This document shows positions 38,401 through 46,941 of a DNA stretch of 64,000 nucleotides, in pieces. Numbering within the stretch: the stretch's first letter is position 1; the number at the start of each line of letters is the position of its first letter. The notes beneath the pieces are model-generated. The model was not told the DNA's origin. It saw only the letters and a program-made list of their open reading frames with translations, and did not search any database. Position numbers and translations under genes: made by a program. Location: NCBI RefSeq assembly GCF_029633865.1, contig NC_079216.1, forward strand, positions 67,847,918-67,911,917. The letters run 5' to 3'. Origin of the DNA: Lampris incognitus. Lineage: Eukaryota > Chordata > Actinopteri > Lampriformes > Lampridae.

Positions 38401-41400
38401 AATTTCAAGCTATCTCTCTCTTTCCCAGGTTTGTCCAGACAATGAGTGAAGGTTTGTCTGAGGTGGGTCAGGCCAGGGCCTGGATCCATTTGGCCCTTGA
38501 GAAGAAAGTGCTTTCACAACACCTCAAAGCACTGCTTACAAACCAGGAGCTACTGAGGTAAGTCTCATTCAGCGACACTTGAATACTTAAGTTATCCGTG
38601 TTGTCTACAGCGAGTCTCATATTTTCCCGTTTTGCTGTTCTCTAAAGCGTCCCCTTTGTATTCCCTGGCAGGCAGCTGTATAAGCCCCATGCATTCCTGC
38701 TGTGTGAGGAAGAGAGGGAGCAGTTCCTGTTCCACCTGCTCTCTCTCAACACCGTGGACTACCTCTGCTTCACGCGCGCCTTCACCTCCATCAGTCAGTC
38801 CCCATAGCCTTTACTGACTTCATCTTTCATACGACTTATTCTTTTGTCCGCTACGGTTAAAGGAAAACTGGTGTTTTTGAACCTCAGCTCTATTTTCCTA
38901 TTGTTGGTAGTTAAACAGCGTGATAGATAGCAGAATCCTATAATTGATTCAGCTTTGAGCAAGCTAGCATCAGGCGACTGCTGCGTACCAAGATGTAATG
39001 TAATCCTTTGGGGCAGTAGCCACACCAAATAAAGTTTAAAGAAAGAGCTCTTTTTGGTGCTCATGGGCTGAGAATGTTAAAGAGCCTTAGCCACAATATC
39101 AATTATGGAGTTGGACAGAAATCAATCTATTTCTAGCTTGGGGCACAAGTCTGATTCTGTAATCCCACAATAAGTGAATTGTTGAAGGAAGGCTACGATG
39201 GAAGCATGAGACAGTTGGAGGGAAGTGGAAAAAGAGAAACTGCAAAAAAGGTGTATCGCTGTGCTGGCTGACTGTACTGGGATTGTATTTTTGTAAAAGA
39301 AGGTGTATTCAGACAGTTCTCAAAAACCTTATGAACCTGTTATTGCCAAAAATAGTTATTTCATAAGCGCTATTGCCTGGAAGGACTTCGTTGCAACATG
39401 GTGCGCAGAAGTTGGTTGACGTTAGCTTGTGCAATACTGAATCAGTTTCAAAGATCTGTTACCCATCACTCAGTTTGACTCCCCTCCCCAATTGTACGTA
39501 CCCCACTTTTCCAAGCCGTCCTGGTCACTGCTCCACCCCCTCCGCCGACCCGGGGAGGGCTGCAGACTACCACATGCCTCCTCCCATACATGTGGAGTCA
39601 CCAGCTGCTTCTTTTCACCTGACAGTGAGGAGTTTCACCAGGGGGATGTAGCGCGTGGGAGGATCACGCTATTCCCCCCAGTTCCCCCTCCTCCCTGAAC
39701 AGGTGCCGCGACCGACCAGAGGAGGTACTAGTGCAGTGACCAGGACACATGCCCACATCCTGTTTCCCACCCACAGACACGGCCAATTGTGTCTGTAGGG
39801 ACGCCCGACCAAGCCGGAGGTAACACGGGGATTCGAACCGGCGATCCCTGTGTTGGTAGGCAACGGACTAGACCGCTACGCTACCCGGACGCCCATCGGT
39901 TTGATCCCTAATGACAGGAAAATAGGGCATTGGTTAAAAATTACCAGAATTTTCCATCTAAGAGTTTGGGATTTACAATTGACATGAAATTCATCTCAAA
40001 AACGGTACAAATCCAGATTACCAGTGTTTGTGTTGTAAAGTAATGTACCTTATGTTTTAAGTTTTTCTCCTTGCCTTTGTGTCGCTCCTCCAGGTATTCC
40101 GTACCGTGTTGTTATAATGCCCATGAAGAAGCTTAGCATTGCAATGGCAACGGTTAATCCTTGGGTATGTGTGTCAGGAGAGCAGGGTGATTCAGGAGTT
40201 AGACAGATCCCTAAGAATACACAAGAGATCTTTTTCCAGGTTGGTGTGTATACATCTGTAGAAAGTGTTGTCATGAATAATGCACAAGCTTATGCACATG
40301 TATGCAGTGCAGCTCTCATTCTGGTCCATGTTTTTTTTTTCAGTGCAAGAACCTTGGCAGGCTTAGTACTTTACAGTTGGGACAAGAGAACTCCGGCCTG
40401 CTGGCCAAGTGTTTGATCGACTGTGTCATTGTCTATAATGAGATCACTGGACATACCTACAAGTAAGATTCTTGCTCTGACTCCTTCACTGCGACTGTGG
40501 CGTTCCTATCCGTCATAGTGGGTAATGTTGATATACAACGGACACATTCTCCACACGTTGTTGGTTGTGGTCTTGTGACTGACTGGGTTCATGGGGCCTC
40601 ATGCAACAACTGTTGGTACACAGAAATGTTCATAAAAAGCGTGTGTACAAACTATTTAAGAAACCTTGTGGCATTCACCAGTTCTCTCTATTTTGGATTT
40701 GTTCACTGGTGCGATTGAAATGTTAGTTGTGCAAACCTGTTGTATCCAAATATGCACAACAGTCCCACTGAACGTGCTTAACTTATTAAATCTACTCGCT
40801 AGCTTTAACAGTGGTGACCATAAAAAATACATTTAGGCCTAAATGAATTAAGATATAATAATTGGGGAGTTAAGAAAATGTTTGTGAATCGCTCATGGGG
40901 TTGTCTTATGCAGTTCTCATAAGAACAAATTCAGGAGAGAAGTTTAAGAAAAAGTTAAGGGAAGGCTCTTGCAATGCCAGCCCATTGTGTGCTCTTGCTT
41001 AATCAAATAACCAGAGAAGTACATTTCTCTCCTCTCCTTTCCAGGTTCCCCTGTGGCCGCTGGCTGGGAAAAGGCGTGGGTGATGGCAGCTTGGAACGGG
41101 TTCTAATTGGTCAGCTGGTGTCGCCAGCTGCTGAAGAAGATGCTGGAAAGTTGACAGGGACACCCCCAGAGCTCGGCTCACCCACTCAAAGTGTACGAAC
41201 AGTGTTGGGATCACTTGCTGGCCGCAGCAGTACGTATTGTGAAGTAGAGCACATTCCATTCTTTCATACAATAGATGGCCTGCTTATTGGTATGCTCAAC
41301 CACAATGCCAGTTCCTCCTCCCATATTACCTTTCTATTTGCTCCCATTTCCCATGCCTTCCCACTCATTATTAACCCCCCTATTTGCTTTCTAACTTGCT

Positions 41401-42484
41401 CCCTCTATCTTTCTTCCCTTTTTATTCATCTTGTTAGGGATGACATCCAATGAGGTGCAAGAGGACATGAGGGAGGCTGCAAACAACCTTGTCAAACACT
41501 TCCATAAACCTGAACAAGAGGTATGCCACTTTTTATATATACCTACTTTATTCAGCTCTCATATTCATTTAAAAACCTCCTAGGTGATCCACAGTGATCT
41601 TTTCTTTAATGCAGGATCAATAGAAAGCAAAACATTGTGAAAAATGCGTGTAATTGTTACTTTATGAAAGTTCATTTGCTAAACTGCTCCCTAATATTTC
41701 ATCAGTAACTTGTGGGATGGTTGGATGGTACCATCCATACCATGATATCATGGTAAAATACAGAAGAGGTGAACAACTCGGAATTGAGCTGGTTAGGTTT
41801 TCAACATCCCTAATGCAAATGGGATGTTTATCTGCGATGAGGTTCATTAGTGCAGTTAGAACTGGCCTGCATGTAATCTCCAAATACACTCCGTCATCAG
41901 ATGCTGAGTTAAATGCCCTTGGGGAGACCGTTTATGGATCACTATTGTTTATCTTTAATGGACTTCAATTTCACTATAATTATGCTTTCATGCCAGGTAC
42001 TTAGCACAGCCCTCAGGACAGGGCCACTGCACAGATATTGGGATTTTAATATACAGGTTTAGATTTGTGCTCATGTTCAGACTTTATGCATCTACACAGC
42101 TTTCACTGAAGGGCAAATGAAGACAGACTGCTATGTTTCGTAAAAATGCATCAACCTCTGTACGTCTTATTAGGTGGAACTGTTGAACTGACAGGACAAA
42201 GGTCTTGCCTAAACCTATCCTGCTTCTCTATGTTCCTCTTCCTATGCTTCCAGAGGGGCAACCTGACAGTCCTGTTATGCGGTGAGGGGGGGCTGGTGCT
42301 GTCCTTAGAGAAGTTCCTTCTTCATGGGTTTAAGTCCAGTCGTCTCTTCCAGAGAAATGTGTTTGTGTGGGACTTTGTGGGTAAGTACTGTACTGTATGT
42401 TGTGTGTGTGTATGTGTATATGTATATATATATGTATGTATGTATGTGTATATATATGTATGTATGTGTATATATATGTATGTG

Positions 42485-42527
<43 letters not shown>

Positions 42528-44655
42528 GTGTGTGTGTGTGTGTGTGTGGGGGGGTTAACGTACACGTGTGTGTGCACACGGTCACTGCAGTATAACAGGA
42601 CGTCTCACGTCTCCAGTCATTATTGCCTGTCTCCATCTAGTGGTGGATCACATGAACGTTGTACAACATCGTTTGGCAGAGCTGCAGCACCCATACCTGC
42701 CTCTGTAGAGCACAGAGTGGATGTTCTCCTTTTTGTTTACATCATTTTACCCATCATTTCATTTCCATTATTATTTATTCCGCTCATGGTAATGCACAGC
42801 TCCAGAAAGAAACAAGCAAGTCATGATCAAAGACAACTCCGTTTACACATCCCATGATTGAAAAGGAGCAGGGAGAAGAAAATCTTATTTTACCTGCTCC
42901 TTACTCAAACATAAATACACAACAGAATAGATGGTCTGTGAGACAGTTACTCAACAACTAATACTTACAGCAACATGAGAAATGAATGAGAATCAAAAAG
43001 CCATACACAATAATTCACCATCAACTGAAAACCCATTGCCTGACAACGCCATATTGCCTAATTATTCTTTACCTTATTCATTTTCTTGAACTGAAAGATA
43101 TTTATACAACCCTTTAGATCGTTCTCTAAAGAATTCCACAGTTTTATGCCACATACTGAAATACACATCTGCTTTAAAGTAGTACGTGTATACTGATGTT
43201 TAAAATTACATTTCCTCAATATATCATCAATCTACTGATCTAATCGTCAGTATACTGATAAGTTGAATCAGTTTTTTTGACGTAAAAACATACAATGGGT
43301 GATATCAAGAACTCCTTGCTCCCACAGAGAAGGCAGTGGTTTCCATGGAGACAGCCGATCAGATGGGTGACCTACGTGGCTCAACACAGCCTCTGGGCTC
43401 ACCTTGCGACTCGCTGTGCCACTACGTCAATGCCATCAACACCTCACCAAGGAGCATTGGGAAGGAGGGCAAGTTCCAGCTGCTTGTCTGCTTGGGAATC
43501 AGGTGAAGAGCTCAATAGTTGAAAATGATGGCAAGAGACAGTTTCCTCAAAGAAAGATGCATTTAAAAAAATATTCCTGCTCTCACCCAATGGGAGCCCA
43601 TCGTTTTAAATCCCAGTGTTAGATATAGTGTGTGCAGCGGTGACACATTTCTGCCCTCCTGAATCCCTGAGGATATAGCCTACAGCACGACTGGTCAGAG
43701 TCCCTCACACTCACCCGATTACATGACATGCAATTATTTCAGGGAGCGAGTGTAGCTGCTCTGCAGGGAAAGGGATTTAATCAAGATATGTTGCAGAACG
43801 CTAGTGGGATGGCTGTGGTAACAGGTTGAAGCGTATGTCGTGTGATTGCACGGTTATGGGTTCAGGTTCTGTGTCACATGATAGCCTCAACACACACACA
43901 CACACACATACACCCTTCCCTTTGTGCTTTCAGATCAACAAAATTGCTACGTGATTAAAATCCTTTTCAGCAGTGCTAAAAATGTAGATTCACACATAGT
44001 GAATGCCGATGTGTTTATTATTAGTCTGCAGTGTTCTAAATTTAACAACATATATAAAAATATTTGCCCTACTGGATCTTTCTACCTACTTTTAAGAGAG
44101 CAGATATTCATATTCACGTTTGATGCTTTGGCTTAACACTATGTATGTTCATGGGTTTAGTGTTTTGCAGATCTGCACTTGTTATTTGTACTAATTATTT
44201 CTTACATGACTAGAGGGGGAACAGTACACACACTCGTCCCATGTGAGCTGTTTCTGGCTTACAGTTTGCAACTTGTAATTATTGTGGAAATTGCTAAACC
44301 CTGAAACCAATATTCTCAGTGTACTTTGGTTGAATGCTTTGTCAGGTGAAAGTACACAACCCTGTGTGTTGTCTTATAGTCAGCTTACTCACCCCCAGTC
44401 TTGAAAGATAATACCAACTTCATTAAACATTCATGGGCCATTATTGACCACTGTCTCGGTTGACTTGGCAGGGACCGGCTACTCTCTCGGTGGCTCCCCC
44501 TTTTGGCAGAATGTCCCCTGACAGCGCGGACGTACGAAGAGGGCGCTCTGCTCCGGGACCGTGCTGAAGTGCACTCCCTATCCCGCATACTGCACACGCT
44601 CCATGAGTTTACCGTCACCTTGGAGACGGCTCTCGTCAAAGGGGTTGACCTCTAA
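10990..44655 (+). CDS. dennd5b: dennd5b, DENN domain-containing protein 5B, 21 coding exons, apparently intact
   Basis: Coding exons: 10990-11098, 25274-25383, 26037-26751, 26875-27062, 30378-30875, 32017-32248, 33928-34075, 34239-34329, 35885-36004, 36111-36263, 36520-36598, 36686-36761, 38429-38557, 38672-38793, 40094-40239, 40344-40462, 41045-41229, 41438-41520, 42254-42380, 43328-43502, 44472-44655. All introns are GT-AG, all phases fit, and the total is 3789 nt (1262 aa; human DENND5B about 1274). The family is a guanine-nucleotide exchange factor for Rab GTPases (RAB39 reported) in Golgi/endosome traffic. Order: DENN module about 40-600, RUN1 about 700-920, PLAT about 924-1040, RUN2 about 1100-1262. 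B rather than A is chosen from the start ([11 protein letters not shown]), [17 protein letters not shown] and the end (LVKGVDL). It is more divergent than expected in exon 6 and in a serine-rich insert in exon 3. Paralogue assignment is by memory. Confidence 0.93.
11266..14051 (+). repeat. 69-bp minisatellite in dennd5b intron 1
   Basis: About 40 copies of a 69-bp unit containing GATAGAATACCTGTTATCTC and GGGACACCCCAGCCC. Units differ by a few substitutions and small indels (for example GAGG/GGGG and an optional CTAT). Because 69 is a multiple of three, long spurious open frames occur on both strands as a 23-residue peptide repeat. It begins about 170 bp after the exon 1 donor and runs into the assembly gap, so its true length is unknown. 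Confidence 0.95.
14052..14251. other. Assembly gap of 200 N
   Basis: A run of exactly 200 N, the usual placeholder for a gap of unknown size. The left edge is in the middle of a 69-bp unit and the right edge is a LINE 3' tail. Confidence 1.
14252..14425 (-). mobile_element. LINE 3' tail followed by a (CT)n microsatellite
   Basis: 14252-14350 starts TTCAATTCAGTTCAATTCAT and CTTTATTGGCATGAC, the same minus-strand LINE terminus as near 10190. (CT)n follows at about 14371-14425. Confidence 0.6.
14426..15155. other. Intron 1 sequence with a long (GT)n
   Basis: No gene recognised. A (GT)n microsatellite of about 69 bp lies at 14953-15021. Confidence 0.8.
15156..16294 (+). repeat. Hexanucleotide array CCAGCC/CCAGCT (GGGGCT on the minus strand)
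   Basis: About 190 tandem hexamers alternating CCCCAG and CTCCAG, with occasional CCCAAC. The minus strand is a GGGGCT/GGAGCT array with long runs of G tracts, so it has G-quadruplex potential. No stop occurs in any of the six frames over most of the array, giving spurious ORFs of up to 437 codons (Pro/Ala, Gln/Pro, Ser/Pro and Gly/Ala, Gly/Leu, Gly/Trp). It lies in intron 1 of dennd5b, in sense orientation as the C-rich strand. Confidence 0.95.
16295..17222. other. Intron 1 spacer between arrays
   Basis: No gene or known transposon recognised. It holds a short (GT)n at about 17087-17108. Confidence 0.5.
17223..22673 (+). repeat. About 35-bp minisatellite with 2.49-kb higher-order repeat
   Basis: Roughly 150 copies of a 33-37-bp unit made of GAATTTGATGTCTTCAGTTA followed by GG(A/G)GAGAGAGACAGA. 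Length varies by GA dinucleotides. Rare variants recur at a fixed offset of 2490-2492 bp. Examples are ACAGACAATTT near 18141 and 20633, GACAGACATTGATG near 18748 and 21240, AGAAAATTCGATG near 18853 and 21345, and GAATATGATG near 19139 and 21631. The array is therefore mostly two copies of a 2.49-kb block. It fills about 38% of dennd5b intron 1. Confidence 0.95.
22674..23370. other. Intron 1 sequence, no feature recognised
   Basis: Unique-looking sequence with no coding or repeat signal recognised. Confidence 0.5.
23371..24369. mobile_element. Foldback MITE-like element with TTAA edges, interrupted by a SINE
   Basis: The left arm (23375-23462 plus 23899 to about 24010) and right arm (about 24060-24365) are imperfect inverted copies. 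They share TTGGTACTCTGTG(G/A)TGTTAG and ACATTAATAATGG in opposite orientation. The ends are AGAGTAACTAAATCCTAC and the complement of GTAGGGCTTAGTTGCTCT, and each is bordered by TTAA (23371-23374, 24366-24369). TTAA duplications are typical of piggyBac-type and Kolobok-type elements, but the class is inference. The SINE at 23463-23898 is inserted in its left arm. Confidence 0.6.
23463..23898 (+). mobile_element. tRNA-derived SINE, copy 1 of a four-copy family, 18-bp target duplication
   Basis: The head has TGGCATGGCGGTCTATTCCG and a B box GGTTCGAAACCCC. The body contains CCTACAGACACAGTTGGCCG, a G-run and TCCTCACTGTCAGGTGAAAA. The 3' end is AATTGGGGAGAAAAAGGGG. The 18-bp AAAAACATGCCAGGGTGG is repeated exactly at 23445-23462 and 23899-23916. 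Related copies lie at 29363-29821 (+), 39480-39894 (-) and 49619-50066 (-). Confidence 0.9.
24370..25273. other. End of dennd5b intron 1, no feature recognised
   Basis: No gene or repeat family recognised apart from a short GT-rich patch at about 24580-24630. The pyrimidine-rich stretch at 25213-25271 precedes the exon 2 acceptor. Confidence 0.5.
25274..34329 (+). CDS. dennd5b: dennd5b exons 2-8: DENN module
   Basis: These exons encode residues 37-697. Exon 2 gives the upstream DENN opening (KSKVLAHYP). Exon 3 gives [10 protein letters not shown] and the core start [20 protein letters not shown]. Exon 4 gives [22 protein letters not shown] and DAPVPFLMG, the most conserved DENN core. Exon 5 gives [16 protein letters not shown] and the downstream DENN part. 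Exon 7 gives [17 protein letters not shown]. The module is the Rab exchange surface. Exon 3 carries a Ser/Thr-rich insert at about residues 145-175, longer than in human. Exon 6 diverges after RLFDSR, where the arginine/tyrosine-rich stretch HRYRYRKC replaces the human sequence. Confidence 0.9.
25384..26036. other. dennd5b intron 2, no feature recognised
   Basis: Ordinary intron sequence. A 21-bp near-repeat of the exon 2 end with its donor (ATGCTGTCAATATGGTGAGA) recurs about 28 bp downstream at about 25399-25419, giving a second copy of the splice donor. Confidence 0.55.
27063..28437. other. dennd5b intron 4, left part, no feature recognised
   Basis: No coding or transposon similarity recognised up to the LINE that starts at about 28438. 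Confidence 0.45.
29248..29937. repeat. Direct duplication of about 113 bp flanking a SINE
   Basis: About 29248-29362 and 29822-29937 are roughly 90% identical. They share GTGTCTGGTTTGCAGATA and TTCAGAAAGTTGTTCAAATG. Both are the same piece of the surrounding LINE, and the SINE fills the space between them almost exactly. Confidence 0.85.
29363..29821 (+). mobile_element. tRNA-derived SINE, copy 2
   Basis: Same family as 23463-23898. The head is GGGTAGTGTAGTGGTCTAGT with B box GGTTCGAATCCCC. The body contains AATTGGCCGTGTCTGCGGG and ACTCCTCACTGTCAGGTGAA, and the tail is A-rich and GA-rich. No ordinary short target duplication is visible; instead the long duplication listed separately borders it. 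Confidence 0.85.
30876..32016. other. dennd5b intron 5, no feature recognised
   Basis: Contains a short (TCTG/TCTA)n at about 30945-30972 and an A-rich run at about 31738-31755. No coding or transposon similarity recognised. Confidence 0.5.
32249..33927. other. dennd5b intron 6 with a LINE/SINE-like tail
   Basis: 32315-32345 reads AGTTTATTGATCCCCTAAAG, resembling the 3' terminus of common teleost LINE/SINE elements in minus orientation, with possible body to about 32640. The rest to 33927 shows nothing I recognise. Confidence 0.4.
34330..35884. other. dennd5b intron 8 with SINE and (CA)n
   Basis: Contains the minus-strand SINE at about 35025-35187 and a (CA)n microsatellite of about 78 bp at 35386-35463. 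Otherwise no feature recognised. Confidence 0.6.
35025..35187 (-). mobile_element. tRNA-derived SINE head
   Basis: On the minus strand the head reads GGGGCGCCTCCATAGCCAAA and then the B box CCGGTTTGATTCCAGCCGG, followed by a TTTGTTGCATGTCATATCCC-type body and CTCT-rich end. This resembles a common teleost tRNA SINE, distinct from the two other SINE types here. Confidence 0.65.
35885..38793 (+). CDS. dennd5b: dennd5b exons 9-14: first RUN domain
   Basis: Residues 698-923. Exon 9 ends in [12 protein letters not shown] and exon 10 continues [39 protein letters not shown] and WGHGLQLKQ, a clear RUN1 match. In the known family RUN1 binds Rab6. Exons 13-14 give [20 protein letters not shown] and [19 protein letters not shown]. 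Exons 11-12 encode a variable, probably disordered linker (residues about 789-838). A Tc1 transposon lies in the intron between exons 12 and 13. Confidence 0.9.
37024..38230 (+). mobile_element. Tc1/mariner transposon (Tc1-like), inactive, in dennd5b intron 12
   Basis: The element is 37026-38228, flanked by TA (37024-37025 and 38229-38230). Terminal inverted repeats share CAGCCAAAACATTAAAACCA. The + strand encodes a Tc1 transposase. An N-terminal part starts at ATG 37169 ([14 protein letters not shown]). A C-terminal part at 37465-38037 carries the catalytic motifs [16 protein letters not shown] and [11 protein letters not shown], the D, D and E of the triad. The N-terminal part has several in-frame stops (for example after NYQK) and lies in a different frame from the C-terminal part, so it cannot make active enzyme. 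It is a plain cut-and-paste DNA element. Confidence 0.9.
38861..39965. mobile_element. Foldback (inverted-repeat) element interrupted by a SINE, in dennd5b intron 14
   Basis: The left arm (38861 to about 39010) is an imperfect inverted copy of 39383-39479 plus 39895-39965. Shared blocks in opposite orientation include GCTAGCTTGC/GTTAGCTTGT, ACTGAATCAG/GCTGAATCAA and AGGAAAATAG. The SINE lies inside the right arm. No transposase was seen; it is probably a non-autonomous DNA element. Confidence 0.5.
39480..39894 (-). mobile_element. tRNA-derived SINE, copy 3
   Basis: Minus-strand copy of the four-copy family. The head is at the right end (complement of GCTACGCTACCCGGACGCCC) and the B box is the complement of GGGGATTCGAACC. 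Short similar flanks GTTTGAC/GTTTGAT at both edges suggest an ordinary short target duplication. Confidence 0.85.
40094..41520 (+). CDS. dennd5b: dennd5b exons 15-18: PLAT domain and linker
   Basis: Residues 924-1101. [14 protein letters not shown] and [20 protein letters not shown] begin the PLAT beta-sandwich. [20 protein letters not shown] and the exon 16/17 junction [12 protein letters not shown] close it. The rest of exon 17 and exon 18 form the variable linker, ending in [13 protein letters not shown] before RUN2. PLAT domains usually mediate lipid or protein contacts at membranes. Confidence 0.9.
40463..41044. other. dennd5b intron 16, no feature recognised
   Basis: No coding or repeat signal recognised. 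Confidence 0.5.
41521..42253. other. dennd5b intron 18, no feature recognised
   Basis: No coding or repeat signal recognised. Confidence 0.5.
42254..44655 (+). CDS. dennd5b: dennd5b exons 19-21: second RUN domain and stop
   Basis: Residues 1102-1262. Exon 19 gives [20 protein letters not shown] and FVWDFV. Exon 20 gives [20 protein letters not shown]. Exon 21 gives [20 protein letters not shown] and ends LVKGVDL with TAA at 44653-44655. The second RUN domain of the family is implicated in binding further trafficking partners. The loop in the middle of exon 20 differs in length from human. Confidence 0.9.
42399..42550. repeat. Compound TG/TA/CA microsatellite in dennd5b intron 19
   Basis: Tracts of (TG)n, (TATG)n, (TA)n, (CA)n and again (TG)n follow each other, ending in a G-run at about 42548-42554. 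Confidence 0.9.
42640..43250 (-). mobile_element. Rex1-like LINE 3' end in dennd5b intron 19
   Basis: Sequence such as AAAGAATTCCACAGTTTTATGC and TGAAATACACATCTGCTTTA parallels the Rex1-like 3' region at 3800-3930 (ACCGTTCCACAATTTTACCC, TTGAAATGCCCATGCTCCTC). Minus orientation, no intact coding. Confidence 0.5.
43503..44471. other. dennd5b intron 20, no feature recognised
   Basis: Contains a short (CA)n at about 43892-43910. Nothing else recognised. Confidence 0.5.
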
Positions 44656-45990
44656 CCCCTCAAAATGAGCACCATTCAGAATTCACAGAGGCTGCGGCTC
44701 CGGCTTCACAAACCCACTGCTAGAGTGCTGATGGCTGAACTTCAATGGTGTTGGATAACCTTCCTTTCGTGGGCAGGAAAACAAAAGTAAATTCGGACAA
44801 TTCAGAGGGAGCCAGGGCCTACAGGTTCTGAAGTAAGACTTTCGTGGAAAGGACGAAGGACTGGGTAACTCACTGGAATTTTGTGGAGGATATGAATAAA
44901 ATGTTCACCCATATGGCAGGCAACTGGCAGTTTCTGCTTAAGACTTATTGCCTTGCTCACTGAAGTAAATGTCCTTAACATTAGCCTAAGGAAATAATGG
45001 TTGATTTTCTTATGCTTGTTTACACTGTGATAATCTGTTTCCTCAAGCAGAAATAGAAAAGTCATTTCTCCCCTCCCATCTACAGTAGGTATTTTCACAG
45101 CTTTCACCGTGAGCCTTCGTCTAAGGCCACTATACTGTAACACACTTTCCTCCAATTTATGTAATGCTTGCACTTGAATTTAAAACTCCACATATGCATG
45201 GCCAAATCTCTTTTTTCTTCTCAGTGTATTGTGATCCAAAATTGAAGATGTGCCACCACATTATTCCTTTTCCCCCATCTTTGTTAATGGGACATCTTAA
45301 TGAACATACTTGAGGAAGAGGAAATTTTCCCAGTCAAGAGTGACAAGTTGTAATAGCAGTTTATCTTATGCTGTATATTATTCAGTTCACATTTTTGGTC
45401 ATATACTAGGTTGTGCTTGTCTTGCTTTTAAAATGTAGTGCACTGAAATACTGAAACCAAACGTATGTCCTGATTGTGTCAGTTCAAATAGCTTTTGTTG
45501 TCTTGTCAAACAGTTTTGCTTTCCTTTTTGCTATATTTTGTTTGATTACATATTTTGCAGGTTTGCGCATGTTGGTCATAAGGTCCGACCAACTTATGAG
45601 AAACTTAATGTATATAACATCTTGTCGGTGTTAATGAAAAAAAGAATTATAAAAACCCGTAGGTAAATTGTTCTGATTATGTGGATATTTGTCATGTTTG
45701 TTTTCTAATTGTTCGGTTGTCTTTGCAAAATCAAGATGTTGATGCAGTTCAGATTATTGGCATGACGAGCTGTTATTTTGACGTTGCATTTGATTTGGTA
45801 AACTGTTCAACCCTCCCTCGGGAACAACGAAACCACAACGCTCTCTCCTGCACTGTCCTGCAAGCACTATCTAACCCACTACCAAGCCTCTGGTATTAGA
45901 CGCATAGAGATTATAGCAAGCAATAACACATTGTTGTTCTTTCCATATTTATGAAGTGTGTTGGTAAAGATTAAAGTTGAAATTGACCCG
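44656..45990 (+). terminator. dennd5b: dennd5b 3' UTR and poly(A) signals
   Basis: After the TAA at 44653-44655, a possible proximal AATAAA lies at 44895-44900 and a distal ATTAAA at 45970-45975, followed by a GT/T-rich stretch near 46000. The distal site would give a 3' UTR of about 1.33 kb. Confidence 0.6.
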
Positions 45991-46599
45991 AGTCACTGTT
46001 CGTTTCATCGTTTCTGATTGACACATCTGTGCATCTTGGCGGGTCAAGGCTGGCCTGCCAATATTCTGGGTAGCAACTGCTGCAGAGAAGTTATGTTTGA
46101 TAAGGTCGCCGTCTCGCCTTCATTAAAAATACAGGTCTGCTTTGCTCTTATTTTTCATTTATTTCTTTATGTTTTACAAAAGCTGCAAACATCGGACTGC
46201 TCCAAAACACGTGTAGCCTCGACATCTCCCAGCCCCCCCGGGTCTCGCTGCGGCCACCCCCGTTATGGCGGAAGCCCCTCGAGCCGGCCGGATGTGAGAG
46301 TTGCGTTACTGCGGTTGTTGTTCCTCCTCCTCCTCCTCCGGCGGGACTTCTTCTACGTGTTTTGCTGAGGGGGCGCCGCTAATGGACGGGCCCGGCCGGG
46401 GGCGGGAGGTGGGGCGTGTGCGTCGAAGCCGGGCTGTTTTCACACGTCGTGCCAGCCATGCCTCGTATTATTTACCCCGGCGTCCATAGTCACGCAAATG
46501 AATCGAACAATGCGCATCTCGCCGAGACCCCCCACCGCAGACCTCCAGACAGGCCATCTGGCGCGCCATAGTAAACCGCAGGCTCCGCCTCTCTGCTTA
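45991..46599. other. Left part of the CpG-rich region between dennd5b and sinhcaf
   Basis: From about 46200 the sequence becomes G+C and CpG rich. No coding exon could be supported. Confidence 0.5.
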
Positions 46600-46941
46600 C
46601 ATTCTCCAATGCGCCATAGCAACCGCGGCCAAGCCCCCTGTTCCCGCGCAATGTTCCCATCCTTATAAGGCCGGCGGAGCGTAGACGCACGGAGACGTCA
46701 TCACTATATGTAAATGAGTTTGATTGAAGAAAAAAAAAAACAACCCTGCTCTACTCTGAAATGGAGGCGTGGACAGGGCGCATGCGCACTGCCGCCACAA
46801 CTCTCCAGTCCCGTCGGCGAGCGAGCGAGACATCAACAAGAGAGCGGGTTTCGGATGCGGGCTGGTTTTCCTAAATACTCACGTCGTGCCTGCGCTTTGT
46901 CCCCGCCGCTACTTTGCAGCAACTTCCGGCAACTTCCAGCA
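46600..46941 (+). promoter_or_regulatory. sinhcaf: Likely sinhcaf core promoter and non-coding first exon
   Basis: Ordered promoter motifs are visible: CCAAT at 46606-46610, an RFX-type half site CCATAGCAAC at 46613-46622, a perfect CArG box CCTTATAAGG at 46661-46670 (also TATA-like), a CRE-like GACGTCA at 46694-46700, and a perfect NRF-1 palindrome GCGCATGCGC at 46778-46787. A possible first-exon donor (CCAGCAAG|GTAACC) is at 46941/46942. The next recognisable sinhcaf exon begins at 50269, so the gene would have a first intron of about 3.3 kb. Assignment to sinhcaf is inferred from position and orientation. Confidence 0.5.
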
